A stretch of DNA of 64,000 nt from Mucilaginibacter sp. JRF (GCF_015223065.1 NZ_JADFBY010000002.1:124001-188000); one strand, 5' to 3'. Numbered from the stretch's first letter, positions 20,045 through 28,913 are shown. Made by a program: numbers and translations. Notes: generated by a model from the letters alone, not told the origin.

Positions 20045-21028
20045 TTACCACTCCCCGCTCATCTCGGCACTATGTGCTTTTACCCACGCGGCGGCCGCCT
20101 TATCAACACTTTGGCTTATATAATTGGCAAAGGCGGGCATGCGGTTGCTTTGTGCCAGCTGCGCATAGTGTGTGGCCAGATGGTTAAAGAACGGCGCGTC
20201 GGTTGATCGTTTTTGAGTAATGCCGCCTATGTTTGTAAATACCGCGCTTAGTTGTTTGCTCAAGAGTGCTGCCGGGGCTTGTTTGCCTTTATCAACAGTG
20301 CTTACCGCGGTAACTATCGCCTGGTTAAGCTCACGGGTTTGGGCGTCAATAACGGGTGGTTTTTCGCCGGGGGCAATTTTAAGCGAACCGCCTTTAAGGA
20401 TGCTTTGCAGGTTGCCGTAAGCCTCGGCACTGCTGGCGCCATCGGGATCGAGTGATAAGAAATAACAGAGCGCCAATAACGCCGGTGCCCGTTTGTTTTG
20501 GTGAAAGGTTACCAGGGCATATAAACGTATACTGCCTGTGTGTTTGGGTTCATGGGCTAATACCTTAAGTGCGCTTTTTTCCGCCTGAGCATATTGCCGG
20601 GCGCGGAAATAAACCAGTGCTAAATTATAATGCAGCTTATAATTTGCCGAATCGGTTTTTATGGCTTGCAGGTAATTATCGATCGCCGGTTTGGGCTGCG
20701 CACTTTTGTCGTAAATGTTACCCATCAGGCTGTAAGCCGATGATATTACCGCCGCCGAAGCATCTGATGTGGTTACTTTTTGCGCGTATGGTATAGCCTC
20801 CTTAGCCTTACCGGCCGCATTCAGGCTAAAGGCCATTTGGTAGTTGGCGGTGCTGTTGTTGGGCTCCAGGGTTAGGGCCGCCTTGTATTTTTCGATGGCG
20901 TTAGTGTATTGTTTTTTATCGGCCAGTTCGCTGCCTTCTTTTATCAACGTGCGGGCATCCTGCGCAAAGCAGGACAGGTCAGCTATAAGCAACACGGCAA
21001 TTATCAGATGTTTTAACATAGGCTTCAT
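20045..21028 (-). CDS. Tetratricopeptide-repeat exported protein
   Basis: Periplasmic TPR protein, probably a protein-protein scaffold. The frame is open 16 codons further upstream, but the ATG at 21028 (MKPMLKHL) gives a normal signal peptide ending CFAQ and a 327-residue protein. TPR units are visible as KKQYTNAIEKYKAALTLEPN, GKAKEAIPYAQKV, AQPKPAIDNYLQAIKTDSA and RQYAQAEKSALKVLAHEP (residues about 35-175). The C-terminal 130 residues are not recognised. It appears monocistronic. Confidence 0.8.
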   Translation of the reverse strand: MKPMLKHLIIAVLLIADLSCFAQDARTLIKEGSELADKKQYTNAIEKYKAALTLEPNNSTANYQMAFSLNAAGKAKEAIPYAQKVTTSDASAAVISSAYSLMGNIYDKSAQPKPAIDNYLQAIKTDSANYKLHYNLALVYFRARQYAQAEKSALKVLAHEPKHTGSIRLYALVTFHQNKRAPALLALCYFLSLDPDGASSAEAYGNLQSILKGGSLKIAPGEKPPVIDAQTRELNQAIVTAVSTVDKGKQAPAALLSKQLSAVFTNIGGITQKRSTDAPFFNHLATHYAQLAQSNRMPAFANYISQSVDKAAAAWVKAHSAEMSGEW

Positions 21029-21164
21029 TATCCGAAGATAGGAAGGAGGGGTGAGATTTGGAATTTCGGACAGCATTGAATTAGAATATGGTATACATAT
21101 TAAAGAGGGCGTTGTTTAAGGTTTTAAAAATATGTATGTTTAAACTAATCAACTTTAGAAGATA

Positions 21165-22793
21165 ATGAGCATTGTTCATTTTAGTGCAAAGTTTAAATCT
21201 CACTTAGACCTTTTTAACACAAGCCCTTACCTTTTTATTGGATCTGGTTTGTCTCGCAGGTATTTAAATTTGCCTACTTGGTATGATTTATTGTCCGCAT
21301 TTTCAAGACGATTAGAGCTTCCATATGAATTTGGCTTTTATGCATCTCAAGTTGAGGGTGACTTGCCAAAACTCGCAAGTATCTTAGCGGAACATTTTCA
21401 TAAGATTTGGTGGACGTCAGAAACATTTGCAGCCAACAGGGAGAAATTTAGTCGACAAGCGCAATTAAGTGTACAACAGCCTTTCAAAATTGAATTAGCA
21501 CAGTTTGTAAGCGAAATGGCTGTTCTCAATAATGATTACAATGAAGAAATCGATTTGCTGCGCTCAGCAGTTATAGATGGTGTGATAACAACTAATTGGG
21601 ACGAGTTTACGAACAGTTTGCTTGAAGATTTTGAAGTTTTTATCGGTCAAAATCAATTGTTGTTTTCTGATAATACTGCAATTGGTGAGATATATAAAAT
21701 TCATGGGACAGTTGGTCAACCTGAAAGCATAGTAGTCACTACTGAAGATTATGTTTCCTTTCATAAAAAAAACCAATTTCTTGCAGCAAAATTATTTACC
21801 ATATTTGCCGAACATCCTATAATATTCTTAGGTTACTCATTATCTGATTCGAATATTATAAGTATTCTCAACTCGATTGTAGAATGTGTCGATAACAGTA
21901 ATATCGAAAAGTTACGTGACCGTTTAATATTTGTAGAATGGTCACCTGACGTTGAAGATATGCAAATGCTCGACGGGAATATAGTTATTGAGCGTATGCC
22001 CCTGCCAATCAAACATATTAAGCTTAATTCATTTCTACCACTGTATAAGGTGTTAGCAAGTCTTAAACAAAGATTGCCAATTAAGGTGCTACGGAAATGC
22101 CGTAATGCTGTTTACGAGCTAATCAAAACAAATAATCCAGTTAAAACTATGCTGGTCGGGGATTTGGACAATATTAAAGACGATGATGATGTTCAGTTTG
22201 TAATAGGTGTGGGTGTTGCAAATTTATATTCCGAGCAGGGATATATTGGTATATCCAACGACAATATTTTTGAAGACATCATCCATGATAACAAAGGATG
22301 GGATGCGGAAATTGTTATAAAAGATGTATTGCCAAAGTTATTTAAAGGAAATACTTATTTACCGCTATATAAATATCTAAGACAAAGTGGTGAACTTGAC
22401 GATAACGGTCAATTGTTCGAAACTGGGAATTATGGTGTGAAGGTTGTTAAAGCAGTTAAAGAGAACACTGTTAAAATATACTATCCTAAAAGTATCACTT
22501 ATCTTAGAAAGCATACAGAAATAAAGGACAATTGCACAGGAATAGCTGATTTAGTTACCAAGTATGGCAATAAACACGCTCTTTACTATATTCCATTTCT
22601 AAAAAAGGAAAATATAGATTTGGACGAATTACTTGAATTCTTAAAAGATAATTATAATGAAGACAACAAGAAGAATACAGACATTAGAAAAATGGTTTGT
22701 TTTTATGATTATCTAAAATATGGAATTCAAATAGATATTATTGATCATGCAGTCGCTGTTGAGCAAACTACTAAAATAGCATCTGAAAAGTAA
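21165..22793 (+). CDS. SIR2-domain protein, putative antiphage NADase
   Basis: A 542-residue protein whose N-terminal half is a SIR2-like Rossmann NAD-binding domain: FIGSGLS (24-30), GVITTNWDEF (139-148), KIHGTVG with the catalytic-type His180, and FLGYSLSDSN (221-230). The C-terminal half (about 280-542) is not recognised and may sense infection. SIR2 proteins of this bacterial defence type (as in ThsA, DSR and SIR2-HerA systems) deplete NAD to stop phage growth. Codon use is much more AT-rich than the flanking TPR and AraC genes, which suggests horizontal gain. No partner gene is adjacent, so a single-gene system is plausible; the defence role is inferred. Confidence 0.75.
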   Translation: MSIVHFSAKFKSHLDLFNTSPYLFIGSGLSRRYLNLPTWYDLLSAFSRRLELPYEFGFYASQVEGDLPKLASILAEHFHKIWWTSETFAANREKFSRQAQLSVQQPFKIELAQFVSEMAVLNNDYNEEIDLLRSAVIDGVITTNWDEFTNSLLEDFEVFIGQNQLLFSDNTAIGEIYKIHGTVGQPESIVVTTEDYVSFHKKNQFLAAKLFTIFAEHPIIFLGYSLSDSNIISILNSIVECVDNSNIEKLRDRLIFVEWSPDVEDMQMLDGNIVIERMPLPIKHIKLNSFLPLYKVLASLKQRLPIKVLRKCRNAVYELIKTNNPVKTMLVGDLDNIKDDDDVQFVIGVGVANLYSEQGYIGISNDNIFEDIIHDNKGWDAEIVIKDVLPKLFKGNTYLPLYKYLRQSGELDDNGQLFETGNYGVKVVKAVKENTVKIYYPKSITYLRKHTEIKDNCTGIADLVTKYGNKHALYYIPFLKKENIDLDELLEFLKDNYNEDNKKNTDIRKMVCFYDYLKYGIQIDIIDHAVAVEQTTKIASEK

Positions 22794-22823
22794 GCCCCAA
22801 ATGAATAAGTCAATCTACCCCTT

Positions 22824-23750
22824 TCAATTAAACGCCCGCCTAAACTCCAGCGGCGACAGATTGGTTTTTGTTTTAAACAGCTTACTGAACGATTGCGAAT
22901 GCTCAAACCCCAGCGCGTAGGCTACTTCACTTACCGATAGGTTGGTGGTTGATAGTTTTTCCTTGGCCTTTTCTATCAGCTTATCGTGTATATGTTGTTG
23001 GGCGTTTTGTCCGGTAAGGGAGCGCAGCATATCGCTTAAATAACTTGGTGTTAGGTTGAGTTGTTCGGCAAGGTAGGCCACGGTGGGTATGCCCCGGCTT
23101 AGCGCGTTCTCATTGTCAAAGTGGTTGTTCAGCAGGTCTTCCAGCTTTTGCAGCAAGTCATTGTTCAACGGTTTGCGGGTAATGAACTGGCGCTTGTAAA
23201 AGCGGTTGGCATAGTTAAGCAGCAACTCTATCTGGGCAATCACCACGTCCTGACTAAAATCATCTATCCGGCTGCTCAGCTCGGTATCGATCATCATGAA
23301 TATGGACATAATGGTTGCCTTTTCTTCTTCCGACAAATGCAGCGTTTCGTTGGCCGAGTACGAGAAAAAGCCGTACTGTTTAATGGTTTTGGCCAGCGGG
23401 TAACCCAAAAAGAAATCGGGGTGAATAAGCAGTGTAAACGCCGAGCACACACTGGCATCGTTATTATTAGCCCCTATAATTTGCCCCGGCGAAGCGAACA
23501 GCAGGCCACCCTCATCAAAATCGTAATAGCTTTGGCCATACTTAAGCTTGCCGCCCAGCTTGGGCTTGTACGATATTTTGTAGAAGCTGAGCACATGGTT
23601 TTGGTGCGGTACCAGCATGGGCGAAATATCGTCAGGACCGTTCAATACCCCAATAAGCGGGTGCTTTGGTTTGGCCAGGCCAAAGGCCCGGTAAGCATCA
23701 GCCAGCGATTCAAATTTATGCGGAATGTTATCTTCTTTCTTCATCATCAA
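22824..23750 (-). CDS. AraC-family transcriptional regulator
   Basis: A 308-residue regulator. The N-terminal half is a cupin-like sensing region (PMLVPHQNHVLSFYKISYK), and the C-terminal 100 residues are the AraC double helix-turn-helix (TVAYLAEQLNLTPSYLSDML and SVSEVAYALGFEHSQSFSKL). Three consecutive Met codons make the exact start uncertain. It lies downstream of an SDR gene on the same strand and may control it. A perfect 16-bp inverted repeat sits just upstream of its start. Confidence 0.9.
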   Translation of the reverse strand: MMMKKEDNIPHKFESLADAYRAFGLAKPKHPLIGVLNGPDDISPMLVPHQNHVLSFYKISYKPKLGGKLKYGQSYYDFDEGGLLFASPGQIIGANNNDASVCSAFTLLIHPDFFLGYPLAKTIKQYGFFSYSANETLHLSEEEKATIMSIFMMIDTELSSRIDDFSQDVVIAQIELLLNYANRFYKRQFITRKPLNNDLLQKLEDLLNNHFDNENALSRGIPTVAYLAEQLNLTPSYLSDMLRSLTGQNAQQHIHDKLIEKAKEKLSTTNLSVSEVAYALGFEHSQSFSKLFKTKTNLSPLEFRRAFN

Positions 23751-23759
23751 AAACCAATA

Positions 23760-23800
23760 AAATGATAACCGATATTATGTTTAAATATCGGTTATCATTT
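23760..23800. repeat. Perfect 16-bp inverted repeat between the SDR and araC-type genes
   Basis: AAATGATAACCGATAT (23760-23775) and its exact reverse complement (23785-23800) are separated by 9 nt. It can act as terminator for the SDR gene (ends 23827) or as an operator for the AraC gene, whose start is only about 10 bp away. The A-run and T-run symmetry does not decide between these. Confidence 0.7.
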
Positions 23801-23826
23801 GTGTTTAATCAAGTACGGTGTGGGTT

Positions 23827-24663
23827 TTACTTAGGCTGCCCTTGTGCCGATACGGCTACATCCTGCCATTCGCGCCACGAGGCCAGGCGTTGGTTGTAAG
23901 CGCCCTCTGTCCATGCCAGGTTATTGGCGCCCAGGTTAAAGCGCAGCGGCGGGTTTTCTGAGTCAACCACCTTAAACAAGGCATCAGGGGTAGCGTTCGG
24001 GTCGCCGCGTTCCATGTTTTTCAGGCTTTCAAAAAACTGGTTCTTATAGTCGGTATAAATATCCATACCGGCGGCAAATTTCAGCGAATCTTGGCTGCCA
24101 AATTCGGTAGCGTAAGCGCCCGGCTCAATAATGGTAACCTTAATGTTAAAGGCTTTCACCTCCTCGGCCAAACTTTCGTGTATGGCCTCAAACGCCCATT
24201 TTGATGAAGCGTAGTAACCAATAACCGGCAGGGTAACATGCCCCAGGTTGCTTGATGTACCCATTATGTGGCCGTAACCTTGCTCGCGCAGTAAAGGCAA
24301 TGCCGCTTGTATCACCGCCAGCGGGCCGAATATATTGGTATCATACATAGCCTTAACATCCTCGGCGCTTGCTTCTTCAATTGTACCTACCAGCGAGTAG
24401 CCGGCATTGTTAAGCACAATATCCAAACGGCCAAAATGCGCGTGTGCTTGCGCGATGGTGCTTTTAACCTGCTCGGTATTGGTAACGTCGAGCTCGAGGG
24501 TTAAAACGTTGTCGCCATATTTATCTTTTAGTTCGGCAATGCTATCCAGCTTGCGGGCGGTAGCTACAACCTTGTCGCCACGTTTAAGGGCGGCATCGGC
24601 CCAAACGCGACCAAAACCACGTGATGCGCCGGTAATGAACCATACTTTATTTGAATGTTCCAT
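23827..24663 (-). CDS. Classical SDR-family NAD(P)-dependent oxidoreductase
   Basis: A 278-residue short-chain dehydrogenase/reductase. It has the cofactor motif TGASRGFG (11-18), NNAG in the central strand (about 90) and the active-site YYASSK (Tyr-x3-Lys, about 155). The substrate is unknown. It lies between two AraC-type regulators on the same strand and forms the second of two tandem SDR/AraC pairs. Confidence 0.92.
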   Translation of the reverse strand: MEHSNKVWFITGASRGFGRVWADAALKRGDKVVATARKLDSIAELKDKYGDNVLTLELDVTNTEQVKSTIAQAHAHFGRLDIVLNNAGYSLVGTIEEASAEDVKAMYDTNIFGPLAVIQAALPLLREQGYGHIMGTSSNLGHVTLPVIGYYASSKWAFEAIHESLAEEVKAFNIKVTIIEPGAYATEFGSQDSLKFAAGMDIYTDYKNQFFESLKNMERGDPNATPDALFKVVDSENPPLRFNLGANNLAWTEGAYNQRLASWREWQDVAVSAQGQPK

Positions 24664-24784
24664 AAATTGATATTTTAAGTTTTAATACAACAAAGGTGGG
24701 CTTATATGTTTGCCCGCTTGTAGTCTAAATGGGGACATTTGTAGCCTAAATGAGAAACGCCCCCGGCTGTTATCTTTTTACAGG

Positions 24785-25594
24785 TCAGGATGTGCCCGTA
24801 ACCAATGTTGGCGCGTAGCCAAAATGCTTTTTAAACGCGAACGAGAAGTGAGAAAGATTCTCGAAACCCGCCTCCAGGTAAATATCAACGGGCTTACGTT
24901 TTTGTTCGCTTAACTGGTAATGGGCCAGCTCCAGCCGCTTTTGGGTTAACCAGCGTTGCGGACTAATACTGAATGCCTTTTTAAAATCGGTTTTAAAGGT
25001 GGTGAGGCTGCGCCCCGTAAAGTAAGCGAATTTTTGGAGCGGCATGTTAAACATAAAGTTCTTCTCCATAAAATCGGGCAGGTCAATTTTACCGGGTATC
25101 GAAAAGTTGGCCAGGCAGCGGTCAATATCCGCGTCGAGGGTGCGTAGTATGGTTATCGCCTCCTCAATTTTTACGCTGACGATAGGCGGCGGTATCTCAC
25201 CATCCAAACCAAAATAGGGCAGTATGGAGCCGAAGAAACTCTCCAGCAAAGGGTGATTATTATATTGCCTGATGCCGTGATGATGTTTGGGTACCGGCGC
25301 TATGTTATGGCGGGTATAAAAATCCTTCAACCGCTCGGCCCGCAGACTGATCATGATGGAGCTGTAAGGCTTGCCATCCTTTGATGTTTTGATGAAGGTA
25401 CACAACTGGTTACGCGGACAAAAAAAGGTGTCGCCCGCGTTAAGCACATGCGTTTTTTCGGCAATAAGCACGTTTACCTCACCGGATATGATGCGGCCAA
25501 ACGAATGATCGCCGGAGATGAGCTCCTGCTTAAAATACTTCTCCTGTATGCAGGGCAGCATGATCTCGTTGGGTGAGCTCCAGTATATCGACAT
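24785..25594 (-). CDS. AraC-family transcriptional regulator
   Basis: A 269-residue regulator with an N-terminal cupin-like domain (HVLNAGDTFFCPRN, about 48-61) and a C-terminal AraC DNA-binding domain (MPLQKFAYFTGRSLTTFKTD and KPVDIYLEAGFENLSHFSFA). It lies just downstream of an SDR gene on the same strand and is probably its regulator or responds to the same signal. Confidence 0.9.
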   Translation of the reverse strand: MSIYWSSPNEIMLPCIQEKYFKQELISGDHSFGRIISGEVNVLIAEKTHVLNAGDTFFCPRNQLCTFIKTSKDGKPYSSIMISLRAERLKDFYTRHNIAPVPKHHHGIRQYNNHPLLESFFGSILPYFGLDGEIPPPIVSVKIEEAITILRTLDADIDRCLANFSIPGKIDLPDFMEKNFMFNMPLQKFAYFTGRSLTTFKTDFKKAFSISPQRWLTQKRLELAHYQLSEQKRKPVDIYLEAGFENLSHFSFAFKKHFGYAPTLVTGTS

Positions 25595-25620
25595 ATTGAT
25601 AGCTATGTTTTATACAAAGA

Positions 25621-25652
25621 AACGCATTTATCCGGCTACGAATAAATGCGTT
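25621..25652 (-). terminator. Hairpin after the upstream SDR gene
   Basis: AACGCATTTAT (25621-25631) pairs perfectly with ATAAATGCGTT (25642-25652). It lies in the 78-bp gap between the SDR stop codon and the next AraC gene. There is a T-rich tract on the plus side only, so termination on the minus strand is uncertain. Confidence 0.5.
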
Positions 25653-25672
25653 CCCTTTTTAAAGAATGAGGA

Positions 25673-26698
25673 TTAATCCGCGTTGAATTGAACGCCGGTT
25701 AATTGCTCGCTCAGTGTCCACAGTTTTTGGGCGGTTTCGCCGTTAACAGCTTGTGCTGTTACCCCTTTGGTTATAGCGAAGTGTTCAGGATCAAAGCCTT
25801 TCCATTCGGTATCAATTTCGGCTATCTCTGTGTTTTCGCAATAAACGCCGCCAATGTTATCCAGCTTAGGGCTGGTAGCGCACCATACGGTGGTTGAAGC
25901 GCCCTGCTCCACATTTTTAAAACCATTATAAGGGTCGTGTTTAACATTGCCATCTTCATCATAAACCCCGAATGATTCCAGGGCCTCTTTAGGCACATCC
26001 CTGCTCAGGTCGGTATCAAATATAGCGCCCGGGTGCAGGGTATAGGCGCGTACATTGTTGGCTTGTCCGCGTTTATCCAGCTCAACTGTAAACAATACAT
26101 TGGCCGATTTAGCGCGACCATAAGAAATTGAAGGATCATATTCGCTGGTTTCAAAATTCGGATCGTCCAGACTTACCTCCGCTATATGATGCCCCCATGA
26201 TGATACGTTGACCACACGCGCGCCATCAGCATTTTTTAAGGCAGGCCACAAACGCGCCGTAAGTTGAAAGTGCCCCAGGTGATTGGTTGAGAACTGTGAT
26301 TCATATCCGCGCGCGTCGCGGCGTAATGGTGCCATCATGATACCCGCGTTGTTGATCAGCAGGTGTAACGCATTGTTCTCTGCCAAAAAGCTATCCGCGA
26401 AAGCGTCGATAGATGCCGGGTCCATCAGGTCAAGTTCAACCAGGGTTACATTAGGTATACCTTCTAAATTCTTTTTTGCCTTTTCGGGAGTACGGGCAGG
26501 TATATATACCTGTGCGCCCGCGTTGGCCAAGGCTTTTACGGTTTCAACACCAATGCCCGAGTAGCCACCGGTTACGATAGCTGTTTTGCCGCTAAGGTCA
26601 ATGCCTTTTACAACATCGGCCGCTGTTGATGCTGCATCAAAGCCTGAACCTACAGGGTGCTGTAGCGCGCCGTTGTAATTATTTGTTATGTTTTCCAT
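25673..26698 (-). CDS. SDR-family oxidoreductase, retinol-dehydrogenase-like
   Basis: A 341-residue SDR protein with an N-terminal extension before the cofactor motif TGGYSGIG (about 43-50), NNAG (about 115), NVSSWGHH (about 164) and the active-site YGRAK (about 194). The long C-terminus resembles the WW-domain-oxidoreductase/retinol dehydrogenase-like group; the substrate is unknown. It heads the minus-strand series SDR, AraC, SDR, AraC. Confidence 0.9.
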   Translation of the reverse strand: MENITNNYNGALQHPVGSGFDAASTAADVVKGIDLSGKTAIVTGGYSGIGVETVKALANAGAQVYIPARTPEKAKKNLEGIPNVTLVELDLMDPASIDAFADSFLAENNALHLLINNAGIMMAPLRRDARGYESQFSTNHLGHFQLTARLWPALKNADGARVVNVSSWGHHIAEVSLDDPNFETSEYDPSISYGRAKSANVLFTVELDKRGQANNVRAYTLHPGAIFDTDLSRDVPKEALESFGVYDEDGNVKHDPYNGFKNVEQGASTTVWCATSPKLDNIGGVYCENTEIAEIDTEWKGFDPEHFAITKGVTAQAVNGETAQKLWTLSEQLTGVQFNAD

Positions 26699-26868
26699 AG
26701 GATGATATGTTTTTATTTAAGACAAATGTATGCCTGAAATCAAAATGTTTGCTTTGTTGAGAAGGCGAAATGTGCTTTGTTTAAAAGGCGGTGTGTTTCC
26801 TGACATTTGGCTGATAATGACGTCGTAAACATTAAGCATATCTTAGCGTTATCAACCAAAACTTGTAT

Positions 26869-27570
26869 ATGCCGTTTCAACTACGCCCTGCCGATGGCGG
26901 TATGCTTTATACTGAAACCGATCTGCATCACTACCTGCCCGAACCGCTTAACATGATAACGGCGGCACTGTTTTTTATTCCGGCTGTTTATTGGCTTATA
27001 AAATTAAAGGGGTTTAACAGGGAGCATGTCTTTTTGAGTGTTGCCACTTATCTGTTGCTTATTGCCAGTATTGGCGGTACCATTTACCACGGCCTGCGCC
27101 AGTGGCGAATTTTTATTTACATGGATTGGGTGCCCATCGCTTTGCTATGCCTTATGGCGAGCGTTTACTTTTGGCACAAGCTTTTAGGCAAATGGTATTA
27201 TGGCATGCTGGCCTTACTGATATTTATAGGCGTGGTAACCGGCATCCGCATGTTTATGCCCTTGCGGGATATTCAATTAGCCATCAGCCTTAACTATGGT
27301 GTAATGGTAGTAATGGTGGTACTGCCGTTGGCCTTATTACTTAATAGGATGCAATGGCGAAACGCGGGACTGGTAGCGGCATCGCTGCTCTCATTCGCTG
27401 TAGCCCTGTTTTTTCGGGTGGCCGATAAATGGCAGTGGGTGAGCATCGGCACGCACTTTTTATGGCATTTTTTCGGCGTGGTGGCAACAGCTGCCATATT
27501 CGCTTTTATTTACAGGCTGAACGATCCGGCAAGTAGTGAAAGTGGAAAGAATGTCAATGTCTCGATTTGA
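26869..27570 (+). CDS. CREST-like seven-TM membrane protein with a replaced 3' end
   Basis: A hydrophobic protein of 233 residues with about seven membrane segments. An in-frame TTG at 26863 is possible, but the ATG at 26869 is preferred. The conserved polar residues match the CREST (ceramidase/PAQR-like) hydrolase pattern: a Ser in SIGGTIYH with His74, Asp86 in IYMDW and HxxxH as His196/His200 in THFLWH. Hydrolase activity is inferred. The last codons (YRLNDPASSESG onward) follow a 21-bp sequence that recurs at 28848, where a second tail (YRLNDSARKEA) ends in a stop. The gene's 3' end was thus exchanged when the Shedu-like gene was inserted. Confidence 0.7.
   Translation: MPFQLRPADGGMLYTETDLHHYLPEPLNMITAALFFIPAVYWLIKLKGFNREHVFLSVATYLLLIASIGGTIYHGLRQWRIFIYMDWVPIALLCLMASVYFWHKLLGKWYYGMLALLIFIGVVTGIRMFMPLRDIQLAISLNYGVMVVMVVLPLALLLNRMQWRNAGLVAASLLSFAVALFFRVADKWQWVSIGTHFLWHFFGVVATAAIFAFIYRLNDPASSESGKNVNVSI
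27495..27515 (+). repeat. 21-bp direct repeat, left copy (insertion boundary)
   Basis: Identical to 28848-28868 and encoding IFAFIYR of the membrane-protein C-terminus. The next 18 bp of the two copies also remain similar. The repeats bracket the Shedu-like gene and look like attachment or target-site copies. Confidence 0.8.
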
Positions 27571-27655
27571 GTATTTATTAGACCAACTATGAGTTCCACA
27601 AAGTAAAAGCCAATGACCTGAATTTCTTTTATTTTAGATTCGAAAAGAAGCTGAA

Positions 27656-28819
27656 ATGCAGGTTGTTTATATCTCTAAAAGATTTGCGATTAATAAAAGT
27701 GAGGCGATGGCCTGGTTTAAGCCATTTTGTGAATCGGAGGATCTACATATATACAATGATTTTAATTTGGCTAAAGAGTTCTTAGAACGAGTAGTTGAAG
27801 GGCAAAAACACATTGATTTTATTATTACAGATTGGGAAGTCAATGTAAGTTTCGCAAATGAAATTGTGAGTTGGCTTAGAAACTCTGAACATATATATTC
27901 ATCTAAAAATTTTCAATTAAGAGCCCTACCTATATTATTAATTGAAGATGATGATAAACAATCCAGTGCTGTTAGGGCAGATTTTGATCAGGTAGTAAGT
28001 GATTTCCCCACAAATCCTTTAAAACTCCGGACCGCAATTAAATCAGCAATAAAGAAATGGAGATATTCTCTTGCTAACGATTTAGATTTAATAGGATTAG
28101 ATCCTAAAACATTGACTTATCACCCCAATGACCGAAAGGCGTTTATTTCATATTATAGATTAAAGGTTCTTACAAAAGATTTTGTTAATGTAAAATCAAA
28201 ACGGCTCAATTATATATGGGCAAATAGCGATGCTCAGTTGTTAAACCAAAGAAACGAGCAGTTTGAGAAACACATATATCGGGCAACTTATAATCCATCT
28301 AAATATATGGAGAAGGAAACGCACGACTTCCTTAAAAACAATAATACGTTGTTATTAGGTGAAAATTACTCAAAGCCTATTTACGAACCCCGTTTATATA
28401 AATTGGGAAATAAAATAGATATTCCCGACTTTATAAATACACCACACGAATACTCCCTGAGATCACCAGAAATTTTCGAAGTAAAGCGCTGGTCGCAGAA
28501 AATCATTCGAAGTAATGAACGTTTTATTAGCAAAGCGAAAAAGAGTTTTGGACAGGTTAAGAGATATCAATCTTACATGGAATCTGAAAACTCTAATAAT
28601 CTTAAATATATCAGCAAATATCTGAATAGATTATACGATAACTATGAGTATACTTTGTTTATGGGATCGAAAAGTGAAAAAGAGGATCATTTAGATTTAA
28701 TTGAGCAGCTAAAAAAAGATTTTGATTTTAATGATATAAAACTGTTGACTTATGAGGAGCTCCTTGAAAGGCATATTCGTATGTGTGACAGGCTAAGTGA
28801 TTTCGATATCTTCAGATGA
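27656..28819 (+). CDS. Shedu-like (DUF4263, SduA) nuclease with receiver-like N-terminus
   Basis: A 387-residue single-gene antiphage nuclease candidate. The C-terminal half has the PD-(D/E)xK pattern of Shedu SduA: Asp258 in DIPDF, EVK (Glu275, Lys277), Gln300 in GQVKRYQSY, and a tail LLTYEELLER. The N-terminal 130 residues look like a degenerate CheY-type receiver: FIITDWEV with Asp59, LPILLIEDDD at the position of the conserved Thr strand, and FPTNPLKLRTAI where Lys-Pro is usual. It is AT-rich against its neighbours and inserted in the 3' end of the preceding gene. Shedu proteins carry varied N-terminal sensors; phage sensing by this one is inferred. Confidence 0.75.
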   Translation: MQVVYISKRFAINKSEAMAWFKPFCESEDLHIYNDFNLAKEFLERVVEGQKHIDFIITDWEVNVSFANEIVSWLRNSEHIYSSKNFQLRALPILLIEDDDKQSSAVRADFDQVVSDFPTNPLKLRTAIKSAIKKWRYSLANDLDLIGLDPKTLTYHPNDRKAFISYYRLKVLTKDFVNVKSKRLNYIWANSDAQLLNQRNEQFEKHIYRATYNPSKYMEKETHDFLKNNNTLLLGENYSKPIYEPRLYKLGNKIDIPDFINTPHEYSLRSPEIFEVKRWSQKIIRSNERFISKAKKSFGQVKRYQSYMESENSNNLKYISKYLNRLYDNYEYTLFMGSKSEKEDHLDLIEQLKKDFDFNDIKLLTYEELLERHIRMCDRLSDFDIFR

Positions 28820-28847
28820 TTTTCTATTTTTCGTGACATATAGCACT

Positions 28848-28868
28848 CATATTCGCTTTTATTTACAG
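28848..28868 (+). repeat. 21-bp direct repeat, right copy (insertion boundary)
   Basis: Exact copy of 27495-27515, 1353 bp downstream. It marks the right end of the inserted segment. Confidence 0.8.
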
Positions 28869-28899
28869 ATTAAATGATTCTGCGAGAAAAGAGGCATAA
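28850..28899 (+). pseudogene. Orphaned 3' tail of the CREST-like membrane-protein gene
   Basis: Read in frame this encodes IFAFIYRLNDSARKEA and then TAA. It parallels the current C-terminus of the gene ending at 27570 but is cut off from it by the Shedu-like insert. It is probably the gene's original end before integration. Confidence 0.7.
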
Positions 28900-28913
28900 A
28901 TAATACCCACAGA

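Noticed and set aside
23121..23765. 214-codon plus-strand ORF antisense to the AraC gene
   Set aside because: The opposite strand encodes a clear AraC regulator with its helix-turn-helix motifs; this frame has no recognisable protein features.
28900..28912. TAATACCCACAG resembling the spacer of the 54-bp inverted-repeat sites
   Set aside because: The ACACATTTTT/AAAAATGTGT arms are missing at the required distances, so it is a chance match.
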